Below are positions 45,656 through 54,269 of a stretch of DNA of 64,000 nt, in pieces. A model generated the notes under the pieces. It was given only the letters and a program-made list of their open reading frames with translations, did no database searches and was not told where the DNA came from. The position numbers were made by a program, and so were the translations under genes. The stretch comes from Solirubrobacterales bacterium (lineage in GTDB: Bacteria > Actinomycetota > Thermoleophilia > Solirubrobacterales > 70-9), in contig JAGQUT010000005.1 in the NCBI GenBank assembly GCA_020438355.1, positions 93,951 to 157,950 of the forward strand, in the 5' to 3' direction. The stretch's first letter is position 1, and every line of letters starts with the position of its first letter.

Positions 45656-46312
45656 TCAAGCCAGCCGCGGACTCGCGGACGGCGCCCTCTCGGCCGATTG
45701 CCGGCGGAGCAGGACGACCGAAATGGCGAGAATCCAGAGCGGCATCAGCATGAAGGCCGGGATTCCGCCGATGCCGGTCAGGCAAAGGCAGCCCATCACG
45801 ATCGATACCCAGGCGATCCACTTAGGCAGGGTCGCGGTCCGCAAGCCGCCGATGCCTGTGGCCAGCAGGGTGACCGCCGCGCCGACCAGCCACGGCATCC
45901 AGGCGTAGTCGGCGAGGATCGCGGCGGACAGGATCGAGTCGTCGCTCAGGCCGGAATTCGCGGCGCCGGCAACCGCGGCAGTGACCATCCCCATCACCGC
46001 GATCGCCCCCACGAGAACCGTGCCGCCCATGGCGACCAGTGACGAGTAAGTGGATTCACCCGCTTCACCGGAGCGGAGTGTTGCTCTGAGCCCGACCAGC
46101 AACACGGCAAGGAAGAAGGCCGACAGCAAAGCCAGGGGAATGTTGGCGATCATGATCGCGCTCGTGTGGTCGTGGTAGTAGCTCACGACCTCGGCGTGGT
46201 TTGCCTTCTCGACCTGTGGGGCGGACCCGGAGGCGAAAATGGCGGCACCGAGCAGCAGGGCCGAGATGATGCCCGCGATCGGAAGCAGCCGGTGGAATCT
46301 GTCGTTGTTCAC
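45656..46312 (-). CDS. Integral membrane protein of unknown function
   Basis: 218 residues from a GTG at 46312 with GGAGAG 6 bases before it. Six hydrophobic segments: LLPIAGIISALLLGAAIFAS, IMIANIPLALLSAFFLAVLL, LVAMGGTVLVGAIAVMGMVT, ADYAWMPWLVGAAVTLLATG, KWIAWVSIVMGCLCLTGIGG, FMLMPLWILAISVVLL. The second extracellular loop contains HAEVVSYYHDHTSAI. The layout resembles the DUF4386-like or hypothetical membrane proteins common in actinobacteria, but I cannot place it firmly. Divergent from the two-component operon. Confidence 0.7.
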   Translation of the reverse strand: MNNDRFHRLLPIAGIISALLLGAAIFASGSAPQVEKANHAEVVSYYHDHTSAIMIANIPLALLSAFFLAVLLVGLRATLRSGEAGESTYSSLVAMGGTVLVGAIAVMGMVTAAVAGAANSGLSDDSILSAAILADYAWMPWLVGAAVTLLATGIGGLRTATLPKWIAWVSIVMGCLCLTGIGGIPAFMLMPLWILAISVVLLRRQSAERAPSASPRLA

Positions 46313-46457
46313 TTGCTCTCCTTGTCGGTCAGATAAGAACGGCACTGGTTCGATGACTTGAACTTCCTCCGAACCGTTCCCGTCGACAAGGGGCACGTTC
46401 CCGACTCAAACGGGAAATATCCGGGAATCGCACTCAGGGTCACCCGGCGGCGTAAGA

Positions 46458-48521
46458 ATGTCGGGCATGGACGAAAGCGTCGGGCTCGGCCGAACCGAAC
46501 CCCGGGACAAACCGGCAGGCCAGTCGCGCCTGGCCGAGGCTTTGGCCTGGCTGATCGGCCTGGTCGCGGTTTCCGCACTGGTCGGATACTGGTCCCTGAA
46601 CGGGCCCGCCCCCTCGCCGCTCGAAACGCTGGTCGTCTCGATGATCGTCGTGCTGCCGGTCGTCTGCGGGCTGCTGCTGGTCCGTGCCCAGACCGGCAAC
46701 GCGGTCGGCTGGCTGCTTCTGGCCGAGGGATTGGTCATGGCTTTGATGGCCCTCTCAGACCAGCCGTCGCATGACGCGATCGAGCAAGGATCATCGGCCA
46801 CCTTTGCCGAACAGCTGGCGGTGCTCTGCTCCCAGAGCCTCTGGCCCTTGATGTTTGCCGGCTTCGCCGGTATCGCCTACGTCTTTCCTGACGGCGGCTT
46901 CTTCAACCGGAAGTACCGGCGCTGGGGGCTCGCCGGGGCGGGCGCGGTCACCGTTTTCCTGGCCTTCGAGCTGTTTGCGCCGAGTGGTTTCGAACCGCCC
47001 TACCAGGACGTCCCGAGTCCGCTGGCGGTGGCGCCCTTCGCCGCTCCCGACGTGATCCTCTGGATGCTGCTGCTGACCGGACTCGCTTCACTCTTCGCCG
47101 CGGCCTTCGCGGTCCGGGCCCGCCTCAAAGCCTCGACCGGTGACCGGCGCCTGCAGATGCTGTGGCTTGCCTGGGCGGCGATCTGGATCCCGGCAACCCT
47201 GTTTCTCTGTCTCCTCGACGGGATCGTCTTCGGTGCTGGTGGTGGCGAGGGCCTCCTGACCCAGATCGCCCTGCTCCTGATGGCGACGATGATGCCGCTG
47301 GCGATCGGCATCGGCATCCTGCGGTACCGCCTCTTCGACATCGAGGTGGTGATCAGCCGCACCCTCGTCTACGGAACCCTCTCGTTGATCGTCGCGGCGG
47401 TTTACGCGGCGATCGTTGCTGCTTTCGCCGCTTTGTTCGGCAGCGCGACCGCGGCCGGGGTGCTCGGCGCGGGGGCCGTCGCGGTGATGGTCCAGCCGGT
47501 TCACGCCCGGCTTCAGCGAAGGGTCGATCGCTGGATCTTCGGTGACCGCTCCGACCCCTACGCCGCCCTGCAGAGACTCGACGACCGGTTGAAGGAGACC
47601 CAGGCTCCGGAGGAGGCGGTGCAGGCGGTGGTCGAATCTGTGGCGGAGTCGCTGCGGCTGCCCTGGAGCGCGGTCGAGTTCGACCGCGACGGTGAAGGCA
47701 TGACCATCGCCGCCTACGGCGCCCGCGGCGGAGGCACCCTCGAAAGGCGCGAGCTCTGGCATCGCGGCGAACATGTCGGTTCGCTGGTGGTCGAGGTCCC
47801 GAAGGCCCGCCCGCTCTCCGAATCCGACCGTCGCCTGCTCGACCAGCTCGCCGGACATGTCGGCGCGGCCGTGCAGTCGGTGCGCTTGACCATCGACCTG
47901 CTGGCTTCCCGCAAGGAACTGGTGACCGCCCGGGAAGAGGAGCGCCGGCGCCTTCGCCGCGACCTGCATGACGGGGTTGGGCCTTCCCTGGCCGCGATGT
48001 CGCTTCAGCTCGAGGTCCTCAGGGAACGGGTCAGCGAGGAGGATGAAGCGCTGGTCGACCAGCTCGGGGCCCAGGCCCAGGAGGCGATCGTGGACATCCG
48101 CCGGCTCGTCTACGAACTGCGACCACCCGCGCTCGATCAGTACGGACTGGTCAGCGGGCTCTCCGAGCAGGCCCGGCGCATGTCAAGCGAGGCGACCGCC
48201 TTTTCGGTTCGGGCCCCGGAGGAAATGCCGGCCCTGCCGGCGGCGATCGAGGTTGCCGTCTACCGCATCGCCCTGGAGGCGATGACCAATGCGGCCCGCC
48301 ATTCGGGGGCGAGTTCCTGCGAGGTGAACATCTCGGTCGAGGGTCCGGTCAGCCTCACCGTCGAGGACGACGGCGTCGGGATCGACACCACCGCCGCCCA
48401 CGGGGTGGGTCTGCGTTCGATGCGCGAACGGACGGACGAGCTTGGCGGCGCCTTCGCAGTCGGGGTTCGCAACTCCGGCGGCACGACCCTGCGGGCCGAG
48501 TTTCCTCTGGAGGAAACTTGA
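46458..48521 (+). CDS. Sensor histidine kinase, NarL/DesK-type (HisKA_3)
   Basis: 687 residues. Six to eight membrane helices fill the first 300 residues. A GAF-like middle region (AVQAVVESVAESLRLPWSAV ... QLAGHVGAAVQSVRLTID) leads to the HisKA_3 dimerisation box EEERRRLRRDLHDGVGPSLA, where the His of DLHDG is the phosphorylation site. The HATPase_c domain is marked by ALEAMTNAARHSGAS (N box), VEDDGVGID (G1) and HGVGLRSMRERTDELGG (G2). It autophosphorylates in response to an unknown envelope signal and passes phosphate to the response regulator, whose gene overlaps by 4 bases. Confidence 0.93.
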   Translation: MSGMDESVGLGRTEPRDKPAGQSRLAEALAWLIGLVAVSALVGYWSLNGPAPSPLETLVVSMIVVLPVVCGLLLVRAQTGNAVGWLLLAEGLVMALMALSDQPSHDAIEQGSSATFAEQLAVLCSQSLWPLMFAGFAGIAYVFPDGGFFNRKYRRWGLAGAGAVTVFLAFELFAPSGFEPPYQDVPSPLAVAPFAAPDVILWMLLLTGLASLFAAAFAVRARLKASTGDRRLQMLWLAWAAIWIPATLFLCLLDGIVFGAGGGEGLLTQIALLLMATMMPLAIGIGILRYRLFDIEVVISRTLVYGTLSLIVAAVYAAIVAAFAALFGSATAAGVLGAGAVAVMVQPVHARLQRRVDRWIFGDRSDPYAALQRLDDRLKETQAPEEAVQAVVESVAESLRLPWSAVEFDRDGEGMTIAAYGARGGGTLERRELWHRGEHVGSLVVEVPKARPLSESDRRLLDQLAGHVGAAVQSVRLTIDLLASRKELVTAREEERRRLRRDLHDGVGPSLAAMSLQLEVLRERVSEEDEALVDQLGAQAQEAIVDIRRLVYELRPPALDQYGLVSGLSEQARRMSSEATAFSVRAPEEMPALPAAIEVAVYRIALEAMTNAARHSGASSCEVNISVEGPVSLTVEDDGVGIDTTAAHGVGLRSMRERTDELGGAFAVGVRNSGGTTLRAEFPLEET

Positions 48522-49177
48522 GCGAGGCAGAGCTCACCGCGGTGATCGCGGATGACCACCCGACTTTCCGGAACGGCCTCAGGTTGATGCTCGAAAACCG
48601 TGGTGACATCGCCGTGGTCGGCGAGGCCGCGAACGGGGTCGAGGCCCTGGAGCTGGCGGCGGAGCATCGGCCGGACGTCGTCCTGATGGACCTGCGGATG
48701 CCGGAACTGAACGGCATCGAGGCGACCCGCCAGCTGCTCGCCCAACAGCCTGACGCCAGAGTGATCGTGCTGACCATGTTCGAGGACGACGATTCGGTCT
48801 TCGCGGCGATGCGGGCCGGTGCCCGCGGTTACCTCCTCAAAGGCGCCGAGGGCGAGGACATCCTGCGGGCCGTGCATTCGGTCGGCAACGGCGACGCGAT
48901 CTTCGGCCCGGGTATCGCCACCCGGATGATCGAGTTCTTCGCGACCGCGCCCCGGTCCGCTTTTCCCGAGCTGACTGACCGCGAACGGGAGATCCTCGAA
49001 CTGATCGCCGAGGGCAAGACGAACATGCAGATCGCCGAACGGCTCGTCCTCAGCCTGAAGACTGTCCGCAATCACGTCAGCAACATTTTCAACAAGCTCC
49101 AGGTCCCCGACCGGGCCGCCGCGATAGCCAAGGCCAGGGAAGCGGGCCTCGGCCCCACCCCGCTCGACCAGACTTGA
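48518..49177 (+). CDS. NarL/LuxR-type response regulator
   Basis: 219 residues from a TTG overlapping the kinase stop. The receiver domain has the acidic pair in VIADDHPTF, the phospho-acceptor Asp in DVVLMDLRMPELNG, the Thr in VIVLTMFEDD and the Lys in GYLLKGAEG. The output domain is LuxR/GerE (LTDREREILELIAEGKTNMQ then LSLKTVRNHVSNIFNKLQVP). It should bind DNA as a dimer once phosphorylated by the adjoining kinase. Targets unknown. Confidence 0.95.
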   Translation: MSEAELTAVIADDHPTFRNGLRLMLENRGDIAVVGEAANGVEALELAAEHRPDVVLMDLRMPELNGIEATRQLLAQQPDARVIVLTMFEDDDSVFAAMRAGARGYLLKGAEGEDILRAVHSVGNGDAIFGPGIATRMIEFFATAPRSAFPELTDREREILELIAEGKTNMQIAERLVLSLKTVRNHVSNIFNKLQVPDRAAAIAKAREAGLGPTPLDQT

Positions 49178-49187
49178 ATTCCAGGCG

Positions 49188-50077
49188 CTAGTCGCAGGCC
49201 GCCCTGGCTTTGCTTCGCGCCAGCCGAAGCGCGCCCTGGGCTTTCTTCGCGTTCTTGCCCGCCCGGGTCGATTGCCTGCGCGCCGCCGCCTTCTTTGACT
49301 TCTTCGCCTTCTTCAGGCGAGCCGCGGCATTGGCGGCGTTTTTCCGGGCCCGGGTTGCCGTCTTGCTCGCGGCCTTCACCTTGTCCTGAGCCTTCTTGCA
49401 AGCGGCGTTGTCGGGGTCATCCGGATCCTCGGGAGGGTCGGCGAAGACCTGGATCTGGCTGGTCGGAATGTCACCCAGCCCCGGCTGGCCCCCGTCGGTC
49501 ATCCCGTTGACACCAGAGGAGCCGCCGCTCGGCTTCACCGTCATCTCGAAGACGATTGGCTGCCCGCTGATCTGGGAATGGCTGGTCCGATAAGAGTGCT
49601 GACGGTTCCGATCAGAACCTCTGTGCGGCCGACGATGCCCGAGTTGTCGGGGGTGACCGCAAGTCCCGGAATGCCGGGGCTCTCGAACCTGAACTGGACC
49701 AGACTCTCCGCCCCGTTCTTGAATATCCAGGGGTTCTCCTGAGCGATGATCTCCGGCGCGACGAGTCCCGGGGCCGGAGTGAACTCGAGAAACTCCGATT
49801 GCGAGGAGCTGAAAGACGAGTCGACCCCGCCCAGGTTGTACTCGGCGAGCTGGCTGCCACCGTTGGCAGGCGAGCGGTTTTCGACCAGGTAAACGGGAAT
49901 GTCGAGTTGCGTCCCGGACTTGAACGCCGACGGCAGGACCTTGATCTCGAGCGAGTAGGTCGTCCCGTCCGTGAACGCCGTCGCCCCCGCCGGAACGACC
50001 ACCAGGCCGCACAACACAGCAATCAAGGCAGCCAGACCGCGCAGGCCCCACCTGCACTTCCCCTCGTCTTTCCCCAT
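49188..50077 (-). pseudogene. Secreted protein gene with internal frameshift, Lys/Ala-rich C-terminus
   Basis: The first part (ATG at 50077, signal peptide GLAALIAVLCGLVVVPAGAT, then FTDGTTYSLEIKVLPSAFKS ... SGIVGRTEVLIGTVST) reads in one frame and hits a stop at 49541. The plausible continuation (RTSHSQISGQPIVFEMTVKP, then GLGDIPTSQIQVFADPPEDP and a long Ala/Lys tail ACKKAQDKVKAASKTATRAR) is in another frame down to 49188. The join falls near 49590-49605, where moving one base back restores a continuous ~295-residue secreted protein. Either a true disruption or a sequencing error. No slippery site is seen. The tail is coiled and histone-like in composition. Confidence 0.6.
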
Positions 50078-50164
50078 GAGGCCACCCTCGCATGTTTGAA
50101 CCAATTGCGCCAGTGCATTTCCGGTGCGTGTCAGAAACTACGGTCTTCGACGACACCCCCTTCC

Positions 50165-50521
50165 ATGACCCGTCCACGCCTCTACCTCAACTTTGTCACT
50201 GAACTCGAATGGCTGATCGCGCTCGAGTTCGGTCGCGTCGATGACGCCCAGCCGCCGGAGAACTGGCGTGGCGTGAGCGACTCGTTCGGGTTCCTCTGTG
50301 AAGGACCGGGTGGCCGCGCCTACCGGCACCTGCGCCACTACACCGAGATCGCCCCCAGTGGCAGCTGGAACTGGTGCTGGTACGGCAAGGCCGCGCGTGA
50401 CGTCGGCGAAACGACCGAAGCGATGAGAGCCTTCGCCACCGCGATTGAACTGGAGCAGGAAGGCGACCAGGAAACCGACGCCCACGAACTCCTCGACGAG
50501 CTCATCGGCCGGAACGATTAG
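50165..50521 (+). CDS. Small protein of unknown function
   Basis: 118 residues from the ATG at 50165. The sequence is rich in Trp and acidic residues (LYLNFVTELEWLIALEFGRV; APSGSWNWCWYGKAARD), and the second half (ETTEAMRAFATAIELEQEGD) looks like a single TPR-type helix pair. No family recognised. A remnant of its last codons and stop (AACGATTAG) is repeated at 55300-55308 as the edge of the duplicated module. Confidence 0.55.
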   Translation: MTRPRLYLNFVTELEWLIALEFGRVDDAQPPENWRGVSDSFGFLCEGPGGRAYRHLRHYTEIAPSGSWNWCWYGKAARDVGETTEAMRAFATAIELEQEGDQETDAHELLDELIGRND

Positions 50522-50998
50522 TTGATTCGGCGCTCAACTCGCGAGGCGTTCTAGACCGTGTAGCCCTTCTCGCGTCTGCCCGCGATTTCCGCCGCGAGTC
50601 TGAGTTCTCCCAGAATCGATTCCACTACGGAATCGATCAGTTCGATCGTCTCGCGGCATTGCTTTCGGCCAACCTTGTTCACCAAGGGCACGATCGATCC
50701 AGCAGCCATTTCGGTGACGACCTCGCCCGGGTCCTCACCCGGGTACGCATCCTCCGGAAGCATGTCGATCAAGTTGCCGAGAGTTTCAGTGACGAATATT
50801 CCTGACTTGATCAACGTGAGGGTCAGGGCCCACGCGTCATTTCTCTCGAATCTCTCGGTCCGGTCCCTGCTCCACTCGGGTCCTCGGGCCGGGGGGCGCC
50901 CTTTCACCTTCGGCGTCGAACGACGATTACATTGCGACCTGCTCTTCTTGCCCATACCCCTTAACGGATCCAGCACAGGAAACTCGCCCCCGATGTAG
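50513..50998. repeat. Copy 1 of a ~485-bp dispersed duplication
   Basis: Nearly identical to 55300-55788. It begins with AACGATTAG (the end of the 118-aa gene), includes the unknown 134-aa gene, and ends at CGATGTAGG. No terminal inverted repeats, transposase or flanking direct repeats are visible. Confidence 0.85.
50551..50955 (-). CDS. Unknown 134-aa protein, copy 1 of a duplicated gene
   Basis: 134 residues from the ATG at 50955. A basic N-terminus (MGKKSRSQCNRRSTPKVKGR) is followed by WALTLTLIKSGIFVTETLGN, IDMLPEDAYPGEDPGEVVTE and CRETIELIDSVVESILGELR, which looks mostly helical. No family recognised. AAGGGG lies just upstream but very close to the ATG; a TTG at 51018 would extend the protein by 21 residues. 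The second copy at 55338 differs by only about ten residues, so both are probably under constraint or the duplication is recent. Confidence 0.6.
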   Translation of the reverse strand: MGKKSRSQCNRRSTPKVKGRPPARGPEWSRDRTERFERNDAWALTLTLIKSGIFVTETLGNLIDMLPEDAYPGEDPGEVVTEMAAGSIVPLVNKVGRKQCRETIELIDSVVESILGELRLAAEIAGRREKGYTV

Positions 50999-51042
50999 GC
51001 GGGGACGGGCAAGTTCAAGGCAACGAGAAGCCTCTGCCAAGA

Positions 51043-51600
51043 ATGCGAGGATGTGGGTCATTGACTGAACCGTTTGCCGAAATGCTCACCGGTGGCCACC
51101 CCAACTCGCTCGGACGCACCGAGCAGGTCGTCGGGATCGTGGTCGACGACAGGAATCGACTCGACGAGCTCTTTGCCTGTCTCGATAGCCCCGACGAGTT
51201 GGTCCGCATGCGGGCGGGAGACGGACTGGAGAAGGTCTGCCGGGAGCGACAAGAGTGGTTCGTGCCCTGGGCTGACCGTTTCCTCGCCGAGTTCGGGAGG
51301 ATCGATCAACCATCGGTGAAGTGGCATACCGCGCAGATCCTCGATCATCTTCGGGCAGATCTCACGGACCAACAGCGCCAACAGGCAAACGACCTGCTGA
51401 TCCACTACCTCGACGAGTCCGACGACTGGATCGTCCTCAACACCAGCGCGGGCATCCTCACCCGGTGGGCCGGCCCGGATCCAAAGCTCGCCCGATCGCT
51501 ACGCCCCCGGCTCGAGCGCCTCACCAACGACCGGCGCAAGTCCGTCGCCCGCCGCGCCACGAAGTCCCTGGAATCACTCAACTGGCTGGAGCACCAATGA
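51043..51600 (+). CDS. HEAT-repeat-like protein of unknown function
   Basis: 185 residues from ATG 51043; a TTG at 51061 is also possible. The order of amphipathic helices (LDELFACLDSPDELVRMRAG; AGDGLEKVCRERQEWFVPWA; VKWHTAQILDHLRADLTDQQ; WIVLNTSAGILTRWAGPDPK) matches HEAT/ARM-like repeats, ending RRKSVARRATKSLESLNWLE. Such proteins are usually adaptor or repair-type helical solenoids. Its stop overlaps the following glyoxalase-like ATG (ATGA), so they form an operon. Confidence 0.65.
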   Translation: MRGCGSLTEPFAEMLTGGHPNSLGRTEQVVGIVVDDRNRLDELFACLDSPDELVRMRAGDGLEKVCRERQEWFVPWADRFLAEFGRIDQPSVKWHTAQILDHLRADLTDQQRQQANDLLIHYLDESDDWIVLNTSAGILTRWAGPDPKLARSLRPRLERLTNDRRKSVARRATKSLESLNWLEHQ

Positions 51601-52028
51601 ATCAGAGCATCGCGTTGGTCACCCTCGGGGTCGGCGACTACGAACGCGCCAAGGCCTTCTACAAGGCGCTCGGATGGGAGCCGACGCGGGAGATCGAAGA
51701 GACCGCCTTCTACCAGGCGAACGGGGTGGTCCTCGTCCTCTGGTCACGGGCAAAGCTCGCCGAGGACATGGGCATCGCGGACGACGGCGCGACCTGGAGC
51801 GGGGTAGCCCTCGCCCACAACGTGAGCTCGCGCGAAAAGGTGGACGAGATCATCCGCCTGGCCCGGGACGCTGGCGCCGAGATCACCCGCGAACCGGCCG
51901 AGACCTTCTACGGCGGATACGCCGCCGGCTTCCGCGACCCCGACGGCCATGCCTGGGAGATCGCAAACAATCCGGGCTTCGAACTCGACGCCGACGGCAG
52001 CATCAACATCGATCCAGAAGGAGGATGA
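51597..52028 (+). CDS. VOC/glyoxalase-superfamily protein
   Basis: 143 residues. ALVTLGVGDYERAKAFYKAL and GWEPTREIEETAFYQANGVV open the first beta-alpha-beta-beta-beta unit; AHNVSSREKVDEIIRLARDA then GAEITREPAETFYGGYAAGF and RDPDGHAWEIANNP are the second, with the typical GxxDPDGHxWE metal-ligand Glu. Members bind metals and catalyse isomerisation, dioxygenation or resistance by ligand binding; function here is unknown. Coupled to the HEAT-like gene. Confidence 0.87.
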   Translation: MNQSIALVTLGVGDYERAKAFYKALGWEPTREIEETAFYQANGVVLVLWSRAKLAEDMGIADDGATWSGVALAHNVSSREKVDEIIRLARDAGAEITREPAETFYGGYAAGFRDPDGHAWEIANNPGFELDADGSINIDPEGG

Positions 52029-52046
52029 CCGGACCCGAGGGTCTGT

Positions 52047-53480
52047 CTAGCTCTTCTTGCAGCCGAGCTTCCGGAAGGCGGCCTTGGTCCAGTACTTCGC
52101 GTTCGGGAAGTACTCGCCCATCACCTTCTTTTCGGATCCCGGCTTCTTGATGTTCTGGGGAGCCTGCTTCCAGGCCGGATCGACCGCCATGAACCGCATG
52201 TACATGGTGTCGATGTAATCCCGCGCCGCCGGGTCGGGGTAGTTCTCGCCCTCGCCGAAGTTGATCCACTGGTACCCGCAGGCGGGCCGGGCATTCGCCG
52301 GCCGGTCCTCCGCCCGGCCGACCACGACCGTGTACCGGCGCTTCTTCGTGAGTGGCACCTGCTGGTCGTAGACGCAGTCGTAACCGAGCCCGGTCACCGG
52401 CGAGGATCCGCTGCAGAGCGACCAGTAGCGGACCTGGTACTTCTTCGGGGTCCAGCGCTTCGCCGCGGGCAGGGACTTGGGGAAGGTCGGCATCTTGCCC
52501 GAGAAGGTGATCAGCGGCCCGTACTTGAGACTCACCTCGGTCAGCAGATAGCTGGTGTCAGGGTTGCTCTGGAAGCCACCGCTCTCGGTCGGCGGATAGG
52601 TTGATTCGCGCTCGAAGGGGTCGGTAATGAAGATTCCGGCCACGTTGTAGAGCGCATTCCAGAACTTCTCCCACCTGGGCGGATTGAAGGCCGGGGCGTT
52701 GACGGGGTCGGGCGAGTCGGCAACCAGCTGCTTCCACAAGGCAGCCGGGAAGGTCGAGGTGCTCACGTCGAAGATCGGGTCGAGCTGCGCGCAGGCCTGC
52801 TGACCCTGCAACCTGGTTCCGTCGGCCAGGTTGAGAACCACCTTCGGCAGGCCGGCGTCACCGGTTCCGTCCCGGCCGCGGTCGGGAAGGTAGTTGCGGA
52901 TGCTCATTCCGAGCCTGGTCTCGGGGTCGATGGTCTGGGTGTAGATCGTGTTCGGTGCCCGCTTGGCCGGGATCGGGCCGGAGACGACGTGGAAGGTGTA
53001 CTTCCTTGGACCGGCCATCCGCTTGTTGCCCGGCTTGAACGGATTGACCGAGCCCTTGTCCGGCCTGATCCGGATGTCGCGGAGGCTGTCGGCCGAAGCG
53101 ATCTGACCGAGTTCTCCGGGACGACCGAACATGGTCCAGGACATGTAACGCAGGTACCCGAACTTCCCGTGGAAAGTCAGGCTGGCACCCTCGGGGAGTT
53201 TGTACTGGGCGACGAAGTAGGTCGAGCCGACGTCCGGGTAGAGGTTCGGCTTCTGGATCGGGATCGCGCCGGGGAGGTTGGCGTAGTCCATCCCTTTCGG
53301 CGGCGCCCAGAAACAATTGTTCTTGTACTTGTTGTTCGTTTCGACCGCAAGGCGGTGAGGCAGGTAGTTGAGGCTGGCGCTCGCCGTAGCGGCCGCGAAG
53401 CCCGCGAGGGTGACGAGTCCGACAAGGACCGCCAGCACCCGCGTCTTGGTGTGACGTCCGTTTGCGTTGCGGTTGGCCAT
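52047..53480 (-). CDS. Secreted protein of unknown function (DUF1214-like appearance)
   Basis: 477 residues from the ATG at 53480 (GGAGAAGGG upstream). Signal peptide TKTRVLAVLVGLVTLAGFAA then ASASLNYLP. The mature part contains YLRYMSWTMFGRPGELGQIA, RKYTFHVVSGPIPAKRAPN and MSIRNYLPDRGRDGTGDAGL, an order loosely like DUF1214 proteins (sheet, then RxYLPD...G). Toward the end come VRYWSLCSGSSPVTGLGYDC and GRAEDRPANARPACGYQWIN with paired cysteines. I cannot assign a function. It is divergent from a TetR gene across an A/T-rich 116-base region, which suggests control by that regulator. Confidence 0.75.
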   Translation of the reverse strand: MANRNANGRHTKTRVLAVLVGLVTLAGFAAATASASLNYLPHRLAVETNNKYKNNCFWAPPKGMDYANLPGAIPIQKPNLYPDVGSTYFVAQYKLPEGASLTFHGKFGYLRYMSWTMFGRPGELGQIASADSLRDIRIRPDKGSVNPFKPGNKRMAGPRKYTFHVVSGPIPAKRAPNTIYTQTIDPETRLGMSIRNYLPDRGRDGTGDAGLPKVVLNLADGTRLQGQQACAQLDPIFDVSTSTFPAALWKQLVADSPDPVNAPAFNPPRWEKFWNALYNVAGIFITDPFERESTYPPTESGGFQSNPDTSYLLTEVSLKYGPLITFSGKMPTFPKSLPAAKRWTPKKYQVRYWSLCSGSSPVTGLGYDCVYDQQVPLTKKRRYTVVVGRAEDRPANARPACGYQWINFGEGENYPDPAARDYIDTMYMRFMAVDPAWKQAPQNIKKPGSEKKVMGEYFPNAKYWTKAAFRKLGCKKS

Positions 53481-53534
53481 GCGTGTCCCTTCTCCTCGGT
53501 GCCTGATTCTCTCCTTCACAACCGTAGCGCGCTT

Positions 53535-53570
53535 ATTTATATTTTGTCAAGTTGATATTTCGTAAATAGT
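53535..53570. promoter_or_regulatory. A/T-rich divergent control region with TTGACA/TCAAG element
   Basis: TATTTA (53535-53540) and TAAATA (53563-53568) flank TTTTGTCAAGTTGATATTT; the minus strand reads TCAACTTGACAAAA. TTGTCA (53544-53549) with TAGTCT 17 bases downstream could be the TetR promoter. The region stands out for A/T content and partly resembles the sulfatase operator at 18123. Confidence 0.45.
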
Positions 53571-53596
53571 CTGGACCGAGTAGTACGATCAGCCAA

Positions 53597-54229
53597 GTGC
53601 CTCCGACTTCCACCGACAAATCCGCTGCGGTAGCCGCCTCAAGGGGGCCCAGACGACTCAGCAAGGACGCGCGCCGCATCCAGTTGATCGAGGCGGCGAT
53701 GCCGGTGGTGGCCCGGGACGGATTCAGCAGTTTCAGCCTCGATGAAGTTGCCGACCGGGCCGATGTGACCCGCAATCTCCTCTATCACTACTTCCCTGAC
53801 GGAAGGAGCGACATCATCCGGGCGGTTGCCGAGCAAGCCGGCCACGCCCTCACAGACGATTGGGTGACCGACGAGTCGATCCCGCTGCCGGAGCGGCTGG
53901 TCATGAACAACGCCCGGATGGTTGCCCACGCCATGGAGCCGAGTGACGAGTGGGTCATTTACCAGCTGGCCCGCGGCTCCACCGATCCCGAATTGAGGGC
54001 CGCGATCAACCACTTCACCGAGATCGTGATCACGGCCGTCTCATCGAACAATCTCGGCACCGAAGACCCGCCGCCCCTGGCCAAGGTGGCGCTGAAGGGC
54101 TACCTGGGATTCTTCGGGACCGTCCTCGACGAAGCCAGGGAAACCGGAACCCCACCGGACCTCCTGGTTGACCTGCTCGGCGAAACCCTGACCGCCGCAC
54201 TCAAAAGCGCCAAGCGCCACACCAGCTGA
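53597..54229 (+). CDS. TetR-family transcriptional regulator
   Basis: 210 residues from a GTG. The DNA-binding domain is DARRIQLIEAAMPVVARDGF followed by SLDEVADRADVTRNLLYHYF then PDGRSDIIRAVA. The C-terminal ligand domain is helical and ends TPPDLLVDLLGETLTAALKS. It is divergent from the secreted 477-aa protein gene, sharing the A/T-rich region, and so probably controls it and itself. Confidence 0.87.
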   Translation: MPPTSTDKSAAVAASRGPRRLSKDARRIQLIEAAMPVVARDGFSSFSLDEVADRADVTRNLLYHYFPDGRSDIIRAVAEQAGHALTDDWVTDESIPLPERLVMNNARMVAHAMEPSDEWVIYQLARGSTDPELRAAINHFTEIVITAVSSNNLGTEDPPPLAKVALKGYLGFFGTVLDEARETGTPPDLLVDLLGETLTAALKSAKRHTS

Positions 54230-54269
54230 GGACAGGTCGAAGCTCTCCACGCTTCACCCGGCGAGCTCT

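Noticed and set aside
49188..50177. A single 329-residue protein in one frame from 50177
   Set aside because: Its first two-thirds are an antisense-like shadow; the signal peptide and sensible sequence are in the other frame until about 49600.
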